This document shows positions 1-5,686 of a stretch of 7,636 nt of DNA, piece after piece. The notes below the pieces were generated by a model. It did not search any database, was not told the DNA's origin, and saw nothing but the letters and a program-made list of their open reading frames with translations. The stretch is from an uncultured Saprospiraceae bacterium (GTDB taxonomy: Bacteria > Bacteroidota > Bacteroidia > Chitinophagales > Saprospiraceae): positions 1 to 7,636 of the forward strand of contig CALHBW010000464.1 in the NCBI GenBank assembly GCA_937930625.1. The letters run 5' to 3'. Position 1 is the first letter of the stretch. Each line of letters opens with the position of its first letter. The translations under genes were made by a program, and so were the position numbers.

Positions 1-42
1 ACCGTTATCCGCGAAAAACGTGCGGTAGCGTTTGCGAGATAG
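1..42 (+). CDS. possible 3' end of an upstream gene (partial)
   Basis: Frame 1 is open from the window edge and reads TVIREKRAVAFAR before a TAG at 40-42. The codons (CGC, GCG, GTA, GCG) are more GC-rich than the following intergenic DNA and resemble those of hisA and the front of hisH, so this may be the C-terminus of a core gene. Thirteen residues are too few to identify a family, and I do not recognise it as the end of HisB, HisC or HisD. The long hairpin starting at 44, directly after the stop, would fit a gene end. It could also be chance. Confidence 0.25.
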   Translation, partial: TVIREKRAVAFAR

Positions 43-43
43 T

Positions 44-134
44 GTTGTAGTGTTGAGGTGTCGTTGTGTTGTGGTTATTTTTTGCCTTCGGCAAATTTAA
101 TAATCGTAGTACCACGGCACCACAACACCATAAC
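44..134. repeat. long imperfect inverted repeat (hairpin) with G:U-rich stem
   Basis: The arms 44-79 and 99-134 are each 36 nt. By hand alignment 26 of 36 positions pair perfectly, and 7 of the 10 mismatches become G:U wobbles if the + strand is RNA, giving about 33/36 paired. The centre holds a perfect mini-stem, tttgcc (81-86) and ggcaaa (90-95), around a TTC loop. The left arm is G/T-rich and the right arm A/C-rich. It could be the terminator of the upstream gene, an intergenic palindromic repeat of this genome, or a structured RNA. There is no T-tract directly after it, so it is not a textbook intrinsic terminator. It contains no gene. Confidence 0.6.
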
Positions 135-165
135 TTGTTATTCTCGGTTAAATACTGTAATTTAC
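135..165 (+). promoter_or_regulatory. weak candidate promoter for the toxin-antitoxin pair
   Basis: TTG at 135-137 is followed after 20 nt by TAATTTAC (158-165), which matches the Bacteroidota -7 consensus TAnnTTTG at only four of six fixed positions. It lies just downstream of the long hairpin and about 20 nt before the antitoxin start, where a promoter would be expected. The call depends mainly on position and is weak. AGGA at 168-171 is a possible ribosome binding site. Confidence 0.2.
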
Positions 166-187
166 ATAGGAAAATAAATCATTGGAT

Positions 188-412
188 ATGAGTAAAAACA
201 ATCAATTATCTAATCTTCAGCTTGAATTGTTAAAGATATTCAAATACGAATTGAGTGATGAGCAATTATTGGAAATAAAAAGTATGCTTGCGAAGTATTT
301 TGCAGATAAAGCCACCGAAGAAATGGATAGACTTTGGGAGGAAAATGGCTGGACAAACGAGACGATGAAAGCTTGGGGACAGGAACACATGAGAAGTGGT
401 AGTACATCATGA
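188..412 (+). CDS. antitoxin of a PIN-type toxin-antitoxin pair
   Basis: This 74-residue acidic protein is the likely antitoxin that binds and neutralises the PIN toxin encoded next. It shows a helix with LSDEQLLEIKSMLAKYFADKA (about residues 22-42), then an MDRLWEENGWTNETM segment, and ends in a short polar tail. I recognise this layout ('EEDLLEIKRLLARYFAEKA ... WEEKGWTNEDM ... MRT') from small proteins encoded upstream of COG1569 PIN toxins in Bacteroidota and Cyanobacteria. No DNA-binding fold is obvious, although such antitoxins often autoregulate their operon. An in-frame TTG at 182 would add two residues and sits 10 nt after AGGA (168-171); I prefer the ATG at 188. The stop overlaps the toxin start (ATGA at 409-412), which implies translational coupling. 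Confidence 0.8.
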   Translation: MSKNNQLSNLQLELLKIFKYELSDEQLLEIKSMLAKYFADKATEEMDRLWEENGWTNETMKAWGQEHMRSGSTS

Positions 413-819
413 TAGTTGTCTTAGACACCAACGCACTATTGATGTGTCTGCCTAAAAAATCAGACTATCGACTGATTTTTGATAAATTAATAGAAGGGGC
501 ATACAGCGTCGCTATCAGTAATGAAATCCTGAATGAATACACAGAAATCATTGAGAGAAAAGCCAATATACGAGTTGCCAATAACGTTGCTGAATTTCTT
601 GCCGAACAGCCCAATGTGAAAAAAATCGAGGCACACTTCAAGTGGAATTTAATAGGAGCAGATGAAGAAGATAACAAATTTGTGGATTGTGCCGTAGTAG
701 CCCGTGCAAAATATATCGTTACAAATGATAGGCACTTCAATATCCTCAAAACAATTCCTTTTCCCAAAGTTGATGTAGTCAACATTGATGAATTTCTTGA
801 AGAAATCCAACAACTTTAA
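409..819 (+). CDS. PIN-domain RNase toxin (COG1569 / TIGR00305-like)
   Basis: This 136-aa protein is a single PIN domain of normal length, expected to be a Mg2+-dependent ribonuclease that stops growth when its antitoxin is lost. The acidic active-site residues are visible: D6 in VVLDTNALL, E39 and E43 in ISNEILNEYTEII, D88 and D93 in DEEDNKFVDCAV, and D107 in IVTNDRHF. The strand-helix order and the 'DNKFVDCAVVARAKYIVTND' pattern are those of the 'putative toxin-antitoxin system toxin component, PIN family'. It overlaps the antitoxin by 4 bp and ends 22 bp before hisH, so read-through into hisH is likely. Nothing looks broken, so the toxin is predicted to be active. The RNA target cannot be read from sequence. 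Confidence 0.9.
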   Translation: MIVVLDTNALLMCLPKKSDYRLIFDKLIEGAYSVAISNEILNEYTEIIERKANIRVANNVAEFLAEQPNVKKIEAHFKWNLIGADEEDNKFVDCAVVARAKYIVTNDRHFNILKTIPFPKVDVVNIDEFLEEIQQL

Positions 820-841
820 TGAGCAACCATAAGACCAATCC

Positions 842-1426
842 ATGTTAGGAATAATTGATTACAACGCGGGCAACATCCAATCCGTCCTATTTGCGATGGA
901 GCGACTCGGCGTAGAGGCTACACTCACCAAAGATGCCGACACCATTCGCAAGGCGGATAAAGTCATCTTTCCCGGCGTAGGTGAGGCGAGTACTACTATG
1001 CACTACCTCCGCGAATTGGGCTTGGATACGCTCATTCCCACCCTTACACAACCCACACTTGGCATTTGCTTGGGCATGCAATTGATGTGTGCTTATTCAG
1101 AAGAAAATGATACGGAATGTCTCGGTATTTTTCCGCAGCAGGTGAAACGTTTTTTACCAAAAAATAAGGAAAAAGTACCGCATATTGGTTGGAATACAAT
1201 TGGTAAATTAGATGGTTTTTTGTCTGAAAATTTACAAGAAGAAAGTCATGTGTATTTTGTGCATAGTTATTATGTGGAAATGAGCGAATATACTGTGGCT
1301 ACCACAAATTATGTCCAACCTTTTAGTGCTGCTATGCAAAAGGATAATTTTTATGCCACACAATTTCACCCTGAAAAATCGGGGAGTGTGGGGGAACAGA
1401 TTTTGAGGAATTTTTTGAGTACGTAA
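842..1426 (+). CDS. hisH: imidazole glycerol phosphate synthase, glutamine amidotransferase subunit HisH
   Basis: HisH hydrolyses glutamine and channels ammonia to HisF, which makes imidazole glycerol phosphate and AICAR in histidine biosynthesis (cytoplasm). The 194-aa length is normal. The class I glutaminase triad is present: nucleophile C76 in LGICLGMQLM, H176 and E178 in QFHPEKSG. The oxyanion-strand motif PGVGEA is at 45-50 and the HisH HSYY motif at 141-144. The N-terminus (GIIDYNAGNIQSV) is typical and fixes the ATG. Two features are odd. It is separated from hisA by a defence-like operon and preceded by a toxin-antitoxin pair. Its base composition also changes abruptly, from about 54% G+C at 901-1080 to about 34% at 1081-1380, which suggests a mosaic gene although the protein looks intact. 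HisF, its obligate partner, is not in the window. Confidence 0.97.
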   Translation: MLGIIDYNAGNIQSVLFAMERLGVEATLTKDADTIRKADKVIFPGVGEASTTMHYLRELGLDTLIPTLTQPTLGICLGMQLMCAYSEENDTECLGIFPQQVKRFLPKNKEKVPHIGWNTIGKLDGFLSENLQEESHVYFVHSYYVEMSEYTVATTNYVQPFSAAMQKDNFYATQFHPEKSGSVGEQILRNFLST

Positions 1427-1442
1427 AAATTCTGTATATTTG
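1414..1442 (+). promoter_or_regulatory. Bacteroidota-type promoter for the ATPase / TIR-TPR operon
   Basis: TTTG (1414-1417) and TATATTTG (1435-1442), spaced by 17 nt, match the Bacteroidota primary sigma-factor consensus (TTTG, about 19 nt, TAnnTTTG). The -7 element is a perfect match. The -33 element lies inside the last codons of hisH. Transcription would start near 1447-1452, about 25-30 nt before the ATPase ATG and beside a run of eight or more T. This gives the inserted operon its own promoter, independent of hisH. Confidence 0.6.
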
Positions 1443-1477
1443 TAATTATTTTTTTTGAATTTATAAAAACCTGAATA

Positions 1478-2755
1478 ATGGCAGAATACTCATTTTCCGA
1501 AACGAATAAATTCAAAGCAAGAGAGTTGGTAGAACCGACCTTCGACATAAAAGACTATAATGAATTATATGTCGATTTGACAGAAGTGAGGGGCAATGAG
1601 ATGTTTGAGAGTTTAAATTATTTTCTCGGAATTGATAATGACAAACTGGTTATGCCAAACGGCAATTTTGGCATGAAAATCATATTTTCAGGTCATATAG
1701 GCTGTGGCAAGACCGTAGAATTGAGAAGGTTTCACAAGAAAATACATGACGCTGACCGATATTTTTCTATTTTTATTCCACTCGAAGAAGAAGTCCACTT
1801 ACAAAAATTTGAACCCGAAGATTTTTATGTGTTGTTGATAGTAAAATTTATAGCTGCTTTGGATGAAGCAAAAATAAAATTTGACAAATCTGGCTTGAAT
1901 GAAATTATCGCAAGATGGTTGTCGGAGGAAGACGTGAAAAAGGAATTGAGCGATTTGTACCATGTCAATCTTGAAGCAGAGGCAAGCGTAGGTGTAGGTT
2001 TTTGGAATTTTATTAAAGTCAGCAACTCCATAAAGTCGCTTTTTTCGAGCCAATCAAAAACTATCAGAACGGTAAGGCAGAAAGTCAGAAATAACTCAAT
2101 GGAACTCATCCGACAATTCAACCAAGCGATTGATTCGGCAAGAACTGAAATGAGACGCACCAACCCGCAAAGAGATTTCTTGTTTATTATTGATGGGTCT
2201 GAGAAAATGAAAAAAACAACCCAAGAAAAAGTTTTTGAAGAAGATATTAACCTCATTAGTAGCGTTGCTGCCAACCTGATATGTACCGTTCCGATAGATT
2301 ACCAACTCAGAGAAGCACTTCGATACGAACGCTACGAATGGGTGGTACTTCCTATGATTAAATTATTTGACGAGCAAAAAGATGAAGCGGGCAAAAAACT
2401 TCGGGAAATTATTACCCGCCGAATTGACGAATCTACTTTCTTTAATGAAGGTGTATTGGACTACTGCGTGGCAATGTCAGGCGGTTGCCCACGACAATTA
2501 TTGAAAATTGTACACCGCGCCATGATGTTTTCTAAAGGGCAAAAAATAGATAAGCAAACAGCAGAAAACGCAGCAATCAAGCTGGGACGCGACATGTTTG
2601 ACAGACTTACGACAGAGCATACTGAACGCCTTAAAACGGGAAAATTCATATCGGGCAGAGGCGACGAGGTCGTGCGTGAATTATTGGTATATCTCTGTCT
2701 GTTAAAATATAATGGGATTATAAAAATTAATCCGCTCCTGAAAACGTTTATGTAA
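1478..2755 (+). CDS. P-loop AAA/STAND-like ATPase, switch subunit of a putative defence pair
   Basis: This 425-aa protein is a predicted NTP-dependent molecular switch. Walker A is GHIGCGKT (72-79, K78). Walker B is FLFIIDG (234-240, D239), followed by a sensor-1-like strand ICTVPIDY (268-275). SGGCPRQLLKIV (334-345, R339) resembles the sensor-2 'GGxPRxLL' helix of STAND/ORC-type ATPases. About residues 90-230 hold a long helical insert. The C-terminus (about 395-425, LLVYLCLLKYNGIIKINPLL) looks like the short winged-helix end that in related proteins reads 'YNG..W..VHPLV', so the protein appears complete. The stop is 3 bp before the ATG of the TIR-TPR gene, so the two are almost certainly co-translated and probably form a complex. 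Codon use is AT-rich like its partner and unlike hisA. The ATPase call is firm; the defence role is inferred from the partner. Confidence 0.85.
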   Translation: MAEYSFSETNKFKARELVEPTFDIKDYNELYVDLTEVRGNEMFESLNYFLGIDNDKLVMPNGNFGMKIIFSGHIGCGKTVELRRFHKKIHDADRYFSIFIPLEEEVHLQKFEPEDFYVLLIVKFIAALDEAKIKFDKSGLNEIIARWLSEEDVKKELSDLYHVNLEAEASVGVGFWNFIKVSNSIKSLFSSQSKTIRTVRQKVRNNSMELIRQFNQAIDSARTEMRRTNPQRDFLFIIDGSEKMKKTTQEKVFEEDINLISSVAANLICTVPIDYQLREALRYERYEWVVLPMIKLFDEQKDEAGKKLREIITRRIDESTFFNEGVLDYCVAMSGGCPRQLLKIVHRAMMFSKGQKIDKQTAENAAIKLGRDMFDRLTTEHTERLKTGKFISGRGDEVVRELLVYLCLLKYNGIIKINPLLKTFM

Positions 2756-2758
2756 TAC

Positions 2759-5038
2759 ATGGATAATTCAGTAGATATTAAAACATCCAATATACAGGAA
2801 CTGGACAACCTGACATTTTCGCTCTCCCAAAGGGTCAGCCCTGCACTCGTATGGCTGACAACGGATAGCCAAGAAACGATGTATGAAGTTTATTTTAAAC
2901 TAAAACAACGGCTTGCCAGTTATACATTCACTGATGTTCGTATAGATGATATTCACACAAAATTTACCGACGATGAGGTTTCTCTTGTGAATATGTTACA
3001 ACAAACCATTCCTAAAACACTCAATAAATCTACTCAACTTAGCCAAGTAATCAATATATTTGGCATAGAAAAATTTATCAATAAACACCAAGATGACGCT
3101 CCTATCATCCGCCAACTCAACTTTGAACGCGAACTGCTCTACCGCAAATTTAATTGCATTCTTATCATTTGGTCAGATGAATACAGTACCCAACTCGTTA
3201 GTAAACATGCCAACGATTTTTGGGATTGGATGACCTATGAATTTTCTTTTAGTAATGACTATGTACACAAAAAAGGAATAGATACCCTAAAAACATTGCT
3301 CATATCTACTCAAAGCAATATTGAGTATAGAGATATAATTTATGAAAATTTGGTGGCTGCAAATAAGGATATAAAAGTTATTTGGAATTATGGTTTAGCC
3401 ACCGATACAAGCACTTATCAAAGTAAAATCGAACAATCTGATATTATCATTCTATTGGTTAATTCCGAACTTCTATCCGCTACTCCGCTTATTGAATCTA
3501 TCAATGGTCTGTTAAGTAAGCAAAATACCACAGTTATTCCGATTATTGTAGAACCATGTGACTGGAAAAATACACGACTAAGTATTTTACAGGCTTTACC
3601 CCTCAACGGCGAGCCTATACAAAGTAATTATTGGAAAAATGATATGCAGGCATTGAAAGGTGTCGTGCGTAATGTGAACAAAACCATTAATAATTTAACT
3701 AAGAACAATCCTCCGCCGGAAAATTGTCTATTTATCTGGAGTGCCAACCAAGATTTTGAATACGCAGAAAAAATATTTGAATATTTAAATGCTAAAGAAC
3801 TATATCCTTGGCTTCCTCAATATGAAAAAATAAGTGCATACAAACAATTATCCCTTCTCAAACAAACCATAGATAAAGCCGCTTATTGTATTGTTATCGT
3901 TTCCGAAAATACAGACAAAGAACAAGGAGATATGAAAGCTGTTTTGGAATATGCTATTGAGAAAGATAATAAACAGCCCGATAAAATTTTTACCATTCCC
4001 ATAAAAATTGATAATATCAATCCAAAGAATTTTCCCGGTTTACCACAAACCACATCAATCCCGATGTATCTCAACCCCACTGACGAAGCAGAGAAGGATA
4101 TTTTTGGGCATTCGATGGAAGCGTTAATCAGCAGAATGACCGACGAAGCTGGATTCAAAGATTTTGAAACACTCAAAAAAGATGAATTGAAAAGACTAAC
4201 ATTGGGTGCACACGAAACATATGAAGACAGCCTTACTAGATATAGCTCAAAGCAAAGGCTACGTCCCGTAGATTATGTAAGAGCAGGATTATACAGCTTT
4301 GCTGACGAGGATTATACCGAAGCTATCAAACGATTTAACTACGCCCTGAATGCTGGTTATCCTGAAAGCCCTGAAATACTAAATAAAATAGGTGCTTCGC
4401 TTATTATGCTCAACGAATGGAACGAAGCAGAGTTTGTACTTAGAAGTTCTATTGAGCTTCGGCAAACATATCCTCTAAGTTGGTATAATCTTGGTATTTT
4501 GCTTAAAGAGCAAAAAAAATATAAAGAAGCAATTGAAAATTTTGAAAACGCTATTAACAAAATGGAAGCTACCGACACAAAATATGTAGTTGCCCGAAAT
4601 AATCTTGCAACTACATATGTAACTCTTTATAAACAAAACAAAAATGAGATAAAACGATTGAGCAAAGCCATCAAAATACTTAAAGAAATTAAAGAAAAAG
4701 ATATGGATAATGAGCACCTCAAAAGCCTGACTTTTTACAACCTTGCTTGTATGTACGCATTACAAGGATATTCAGATAAAGCACTCATACATATTCGTCA
4801 ATCTCTTGAAGCCGACCCTAGAAAAGTATTTAATGCGGAAAAAGAAAATGATTTTATAATATTAACGAAAAATGAAAATACAAAACAAAATTTCCAAAAA
4901 ATACTCAAAATGACAGCGATTAAGTATAAACAAATTTTACAGGATAAAATTATCAGACACGTACAGGGCGACGAAAATGACGAAGTAAACAAATTAACAA
5001 AAATTATAAGTAAACTAAATATTATCATTAATACTTAA
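2759..5038 (+). CDS. tandem TIR-like domains plus TPR protein, putative sensor/effector of a defence pair
   Basis: The 759-aa protein reads as four parts. Residues 1-170 form a domain ending IRQLNFERELL (117-127), CILIIWSDEY (133-142) and NDFWDWMTYEFSF (152-164), a 'LNFxRE ... FWxW..xFEF' signature I associate with STAND-linked TPR proteins. Residues 177-312 are TIR-like: SDIIILLVNSELL (227-239), E246 near the usual catalytic glutamate, VIPIIVEPCDW (259-269), and LQALPLNGEPI. Residues 322-460 are a second TIR-like domain: CLFIWSANQDFEYAEKIFEYL, then YPWLPQYEKI, AYCIVIVSENT (375-385) and IFTIPIKIDNI. Residues 504-715 carry about four to five TPRs, for example SWYNLGILLKEQKKYKEAIENF and FYNLACMYALQGYSDKALIHI. 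TIR domains can cleave NAD+ or signal. Here both first strands are atypical, so activity is uncertain. There is no signal peptide or membrane segment. The protein probably senses with its TPRs and acts through TIR, gated by the upstream ATPase. Confidence 0.82.
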   Translation: MDNSVDIKTSNIQELDNLTFSLSQRVSPALVWLTTDSQETMYEVYFKLKQRLASYTFTDVRIDDIHTKFTDDEVSLVNMLQQTIPKTLNKSTQLSQVINIFGIEKFINKHQDDAPIIRQLNFERELLYRKFNCILIIWSDEYSTQLVSKHANDFWDWMTYEFSFSNDYVHKKGIDTLKTLLISTQSNIEYRDIIYENLVAANKDIKVIWNYGLATDTSTYQSKIEQSDIIILLVNSELLSATPLIESINGLLSKQNTTVIPIIVEPCDWKNTRLSILQALPLNGEPIQSNYWKNDMQALKGVVRNVNKTINNLTKNNPPPENCLFIWSANQDFEYAEKIFEYLNAKELYPWLPQYEKISAYKQLSLLKQTIDKAAYCIVIVSENTDKEQGDMKAVLEYAIEKDNKQPDKIFTIPIKIDNINPKNFPGLPQTTSIPMYLNPTDEAEKDIFGHSMEALISRMTDEAGFKDFETLKKDELKRLTLGAHETYEDSLTRYSSKQRLRPVDYVRAGLYSFADEDYTEAIKRFNYALNAGYPESPEILNKIGASLIMLNEWNEAEFVLRSSIELRQTYPLSWYNLGILLKEQKKYKEAIENFENAINKMEATDTKYVVARNNLATTYVTLYKQNKNEIKRLSKAIKILKEIKEKDMDNEHLKSLTFYNLACMYALQGYSDKALIHIRQSLEADPRKVFNAEKENDFIILTKNENTKQNFQKILKMTAIKYKQILQDKIIRHVQGDENDEVNKLTKIISKLNIIINT

Positions 5039-5062
5039 AAAGTTCCACAAAAAACACTTTTT
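5037..5062 (+). terminator. weak candidate terminator of the ATPase / TIR-TPR operon
   Basis: aaaaagt (5037-5043) can pair with acttttt (5056-5062) around a 12-nt loop, overlapping the stop codon of the TIR-TPR gene. The stem is only 7 bp and nearly all A:T, so it is a poor terminator. A second A/T-only hairpin, arms 5190-5199 and 5206-5215 with a 6-nt loop and a run of eight T, lies about 150 bp downstream and is an alternative end of the transcript. Confidence 0.3.
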
Positions 5063-5361
5063 ACATTAAAATGACAAAATAATATAGCTTTCTACGTTTA
5101 TTGTGCTTCTTTTGCTGAAACATTTATTTTAATAATCCGTATAAAATCACCTTCATATCCACTTTTGAAAGGTTAAATTTTACTTTTTTAAAAAAATATG
5201 ATATAATATTTTTTTTATTTAGTTAAATGCAATATATTCGCACATAAAATATATTTATTTCACCAAGATTGAATTGGAAGAAGTGTACTTCGCTAGATGC
5301 AAAACAATTCTGAGTAATTAAAAATACCTTATTTCAACTCAATCGTCAAAAACAATTCTCA
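5039..5361. other. AT-rich intergenic spacer after the defence pair
   Basis: I see no convincing gene in these 323 bases; they are strongly A/T-rich, with stops in all frames. They hold the A/T-only hairpin at 5190-5215 and a near-consensus Bacteroidota -7 box, TATATTCG (5233-5240; one mismatch to TAnnTTTG). That box has no clear TTG at the right distance upstream; if used, it would start a long leader for the small ORF at 5362. A short palindrome, gaagtgtacttc, lies at about 5280-5291. No transposase remnants, terminal repeats or target-site duplications were evident. Confidence 0.5.
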
Positions 5362-5592
5362 ATGACCACCATTTTTTATGTCCTAATTTCTCTACTATTA
5401 GGAATTAACACACCTACGACACCTCAAAACAACGGTTCTAAAGAAGAACCAACTATCAAAGAGGTCATTAAACCAGTCAAAGATAGTCACGAAAAAACTA
5501 TCGACAACGGAGTCGGACTTATCCAAATGGATCTCAATGAAGACTTTTTAGCTTACAGAAAAACCATTGACGCAGGAGTCATGCGTTCTTAG
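5362..5592 (+). CDS. small membrane-anchored or secreted protein of unknown function
   Basis: A 76-aa reading frame with an ATG and plausible codon choice. The N-terminus, FYVLISLLLGI (about 5-15), is a hydrophobic stretch fitting a signal peptide or membrane anchor, although it lacks the usual positive charges before it. The rest is hydrophilic with a Lys/Glu-rich middle. It contains the short repeat KTIDNGV (46-52) and KTIDAGV (67-73), 21 residues apart. I do not recognise the family. A strong intrinsic terminator begins 38 bp after its stop, which supports a real transcription unit ending here, ahead of hisA. It could be a genuine small protein, the remnant of a longer gene, or a chance frame. 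A link to the TIR system is possible only by proximity. Confidence 0.5.
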   Translation: MTTIFYVLISLLLGINTPTTPQNNGSKEEPTIKEVIKPVKDSHEKTIDNGVGLIQMDLNEDFLAYRKTIDAGVMRS

Positions 5593-5629
5593 CAAATGAC
5601 CAAAATTTATGTGAATAAAATTCACAAAG

Positions 5630-5665
5630 AAAAAAGACGCTACAGATTGTGTAGCGTCTTTTTTT
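5630..5665 (+). terminator. strong rho-independent terminator directly upstream of hisA
   Basis: gacgctaca (5636-5644) and tgtagcgtc (5650-5658) form a perfect 9-bp stem with a 5-nt loop (gattg), extended by A:T pairs from 5630-5635, and followed by seven T (5659-5665). The flanking A-run makes it potentially bidirectional. A second small hairpin, gtgaat (5611-5616) and attcac (5620-5625), sits just before it. The terminator ends 21 nt before the hisA ATG, leaving no room for a normal promoter between them. It either ends the small-ORF transcript or acts as an attenuator in the hisA leader. No run of His codons is visible nearby. Confidence 0.85.
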
Positions 5666-5686
5666 GTGCAGTAAAACAATTCAACA

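Noticed and set aside
465..785. 106-codon minus-strand reading frame opposite the PIN gene
   Set aside because: It is antisense to a gene with clear PIN catalytic motifs, shows no recognisable domain, and has the composition of a shadow frame. The same applies to the other antisense frames inside hisH, the ATPase, the TIR-TPR gene and hisA.
1825..2274. 149-codon minus-strand reading frame inside the ATPase gene
   Set aside because: It is the longest shadow frame, but it lies wholly within the ATPase coding sequence, has no promoter-like or start context, and encodes no known motif.
2745..2765. Frameshift or fusion between the ATPase and TIR-TPR genes
   Set aside because: The ATPase ends with a clean TAA and the next ATG follows 3 bp later. 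The ATPase C-terminus (YNG...INPLL) looks like a natural family end, so these are two genes rather than one broken gene.
5593..5686. Histidine attenuator with a His-rich leader peptide
   Set aside because: A terminator is present, but no short reading frame with consecutive His codons is found. Only ordinary attenuation or simple termination can be proposed.
1427..5686. Transposon or integrase-mediated island with terminal repeats
   Set aside because: I found no transposase or integrase gene, no terminal inverted repeats and no obvious target duplication at the edges near hisH and hisA, so the insertion mechanism is left open.
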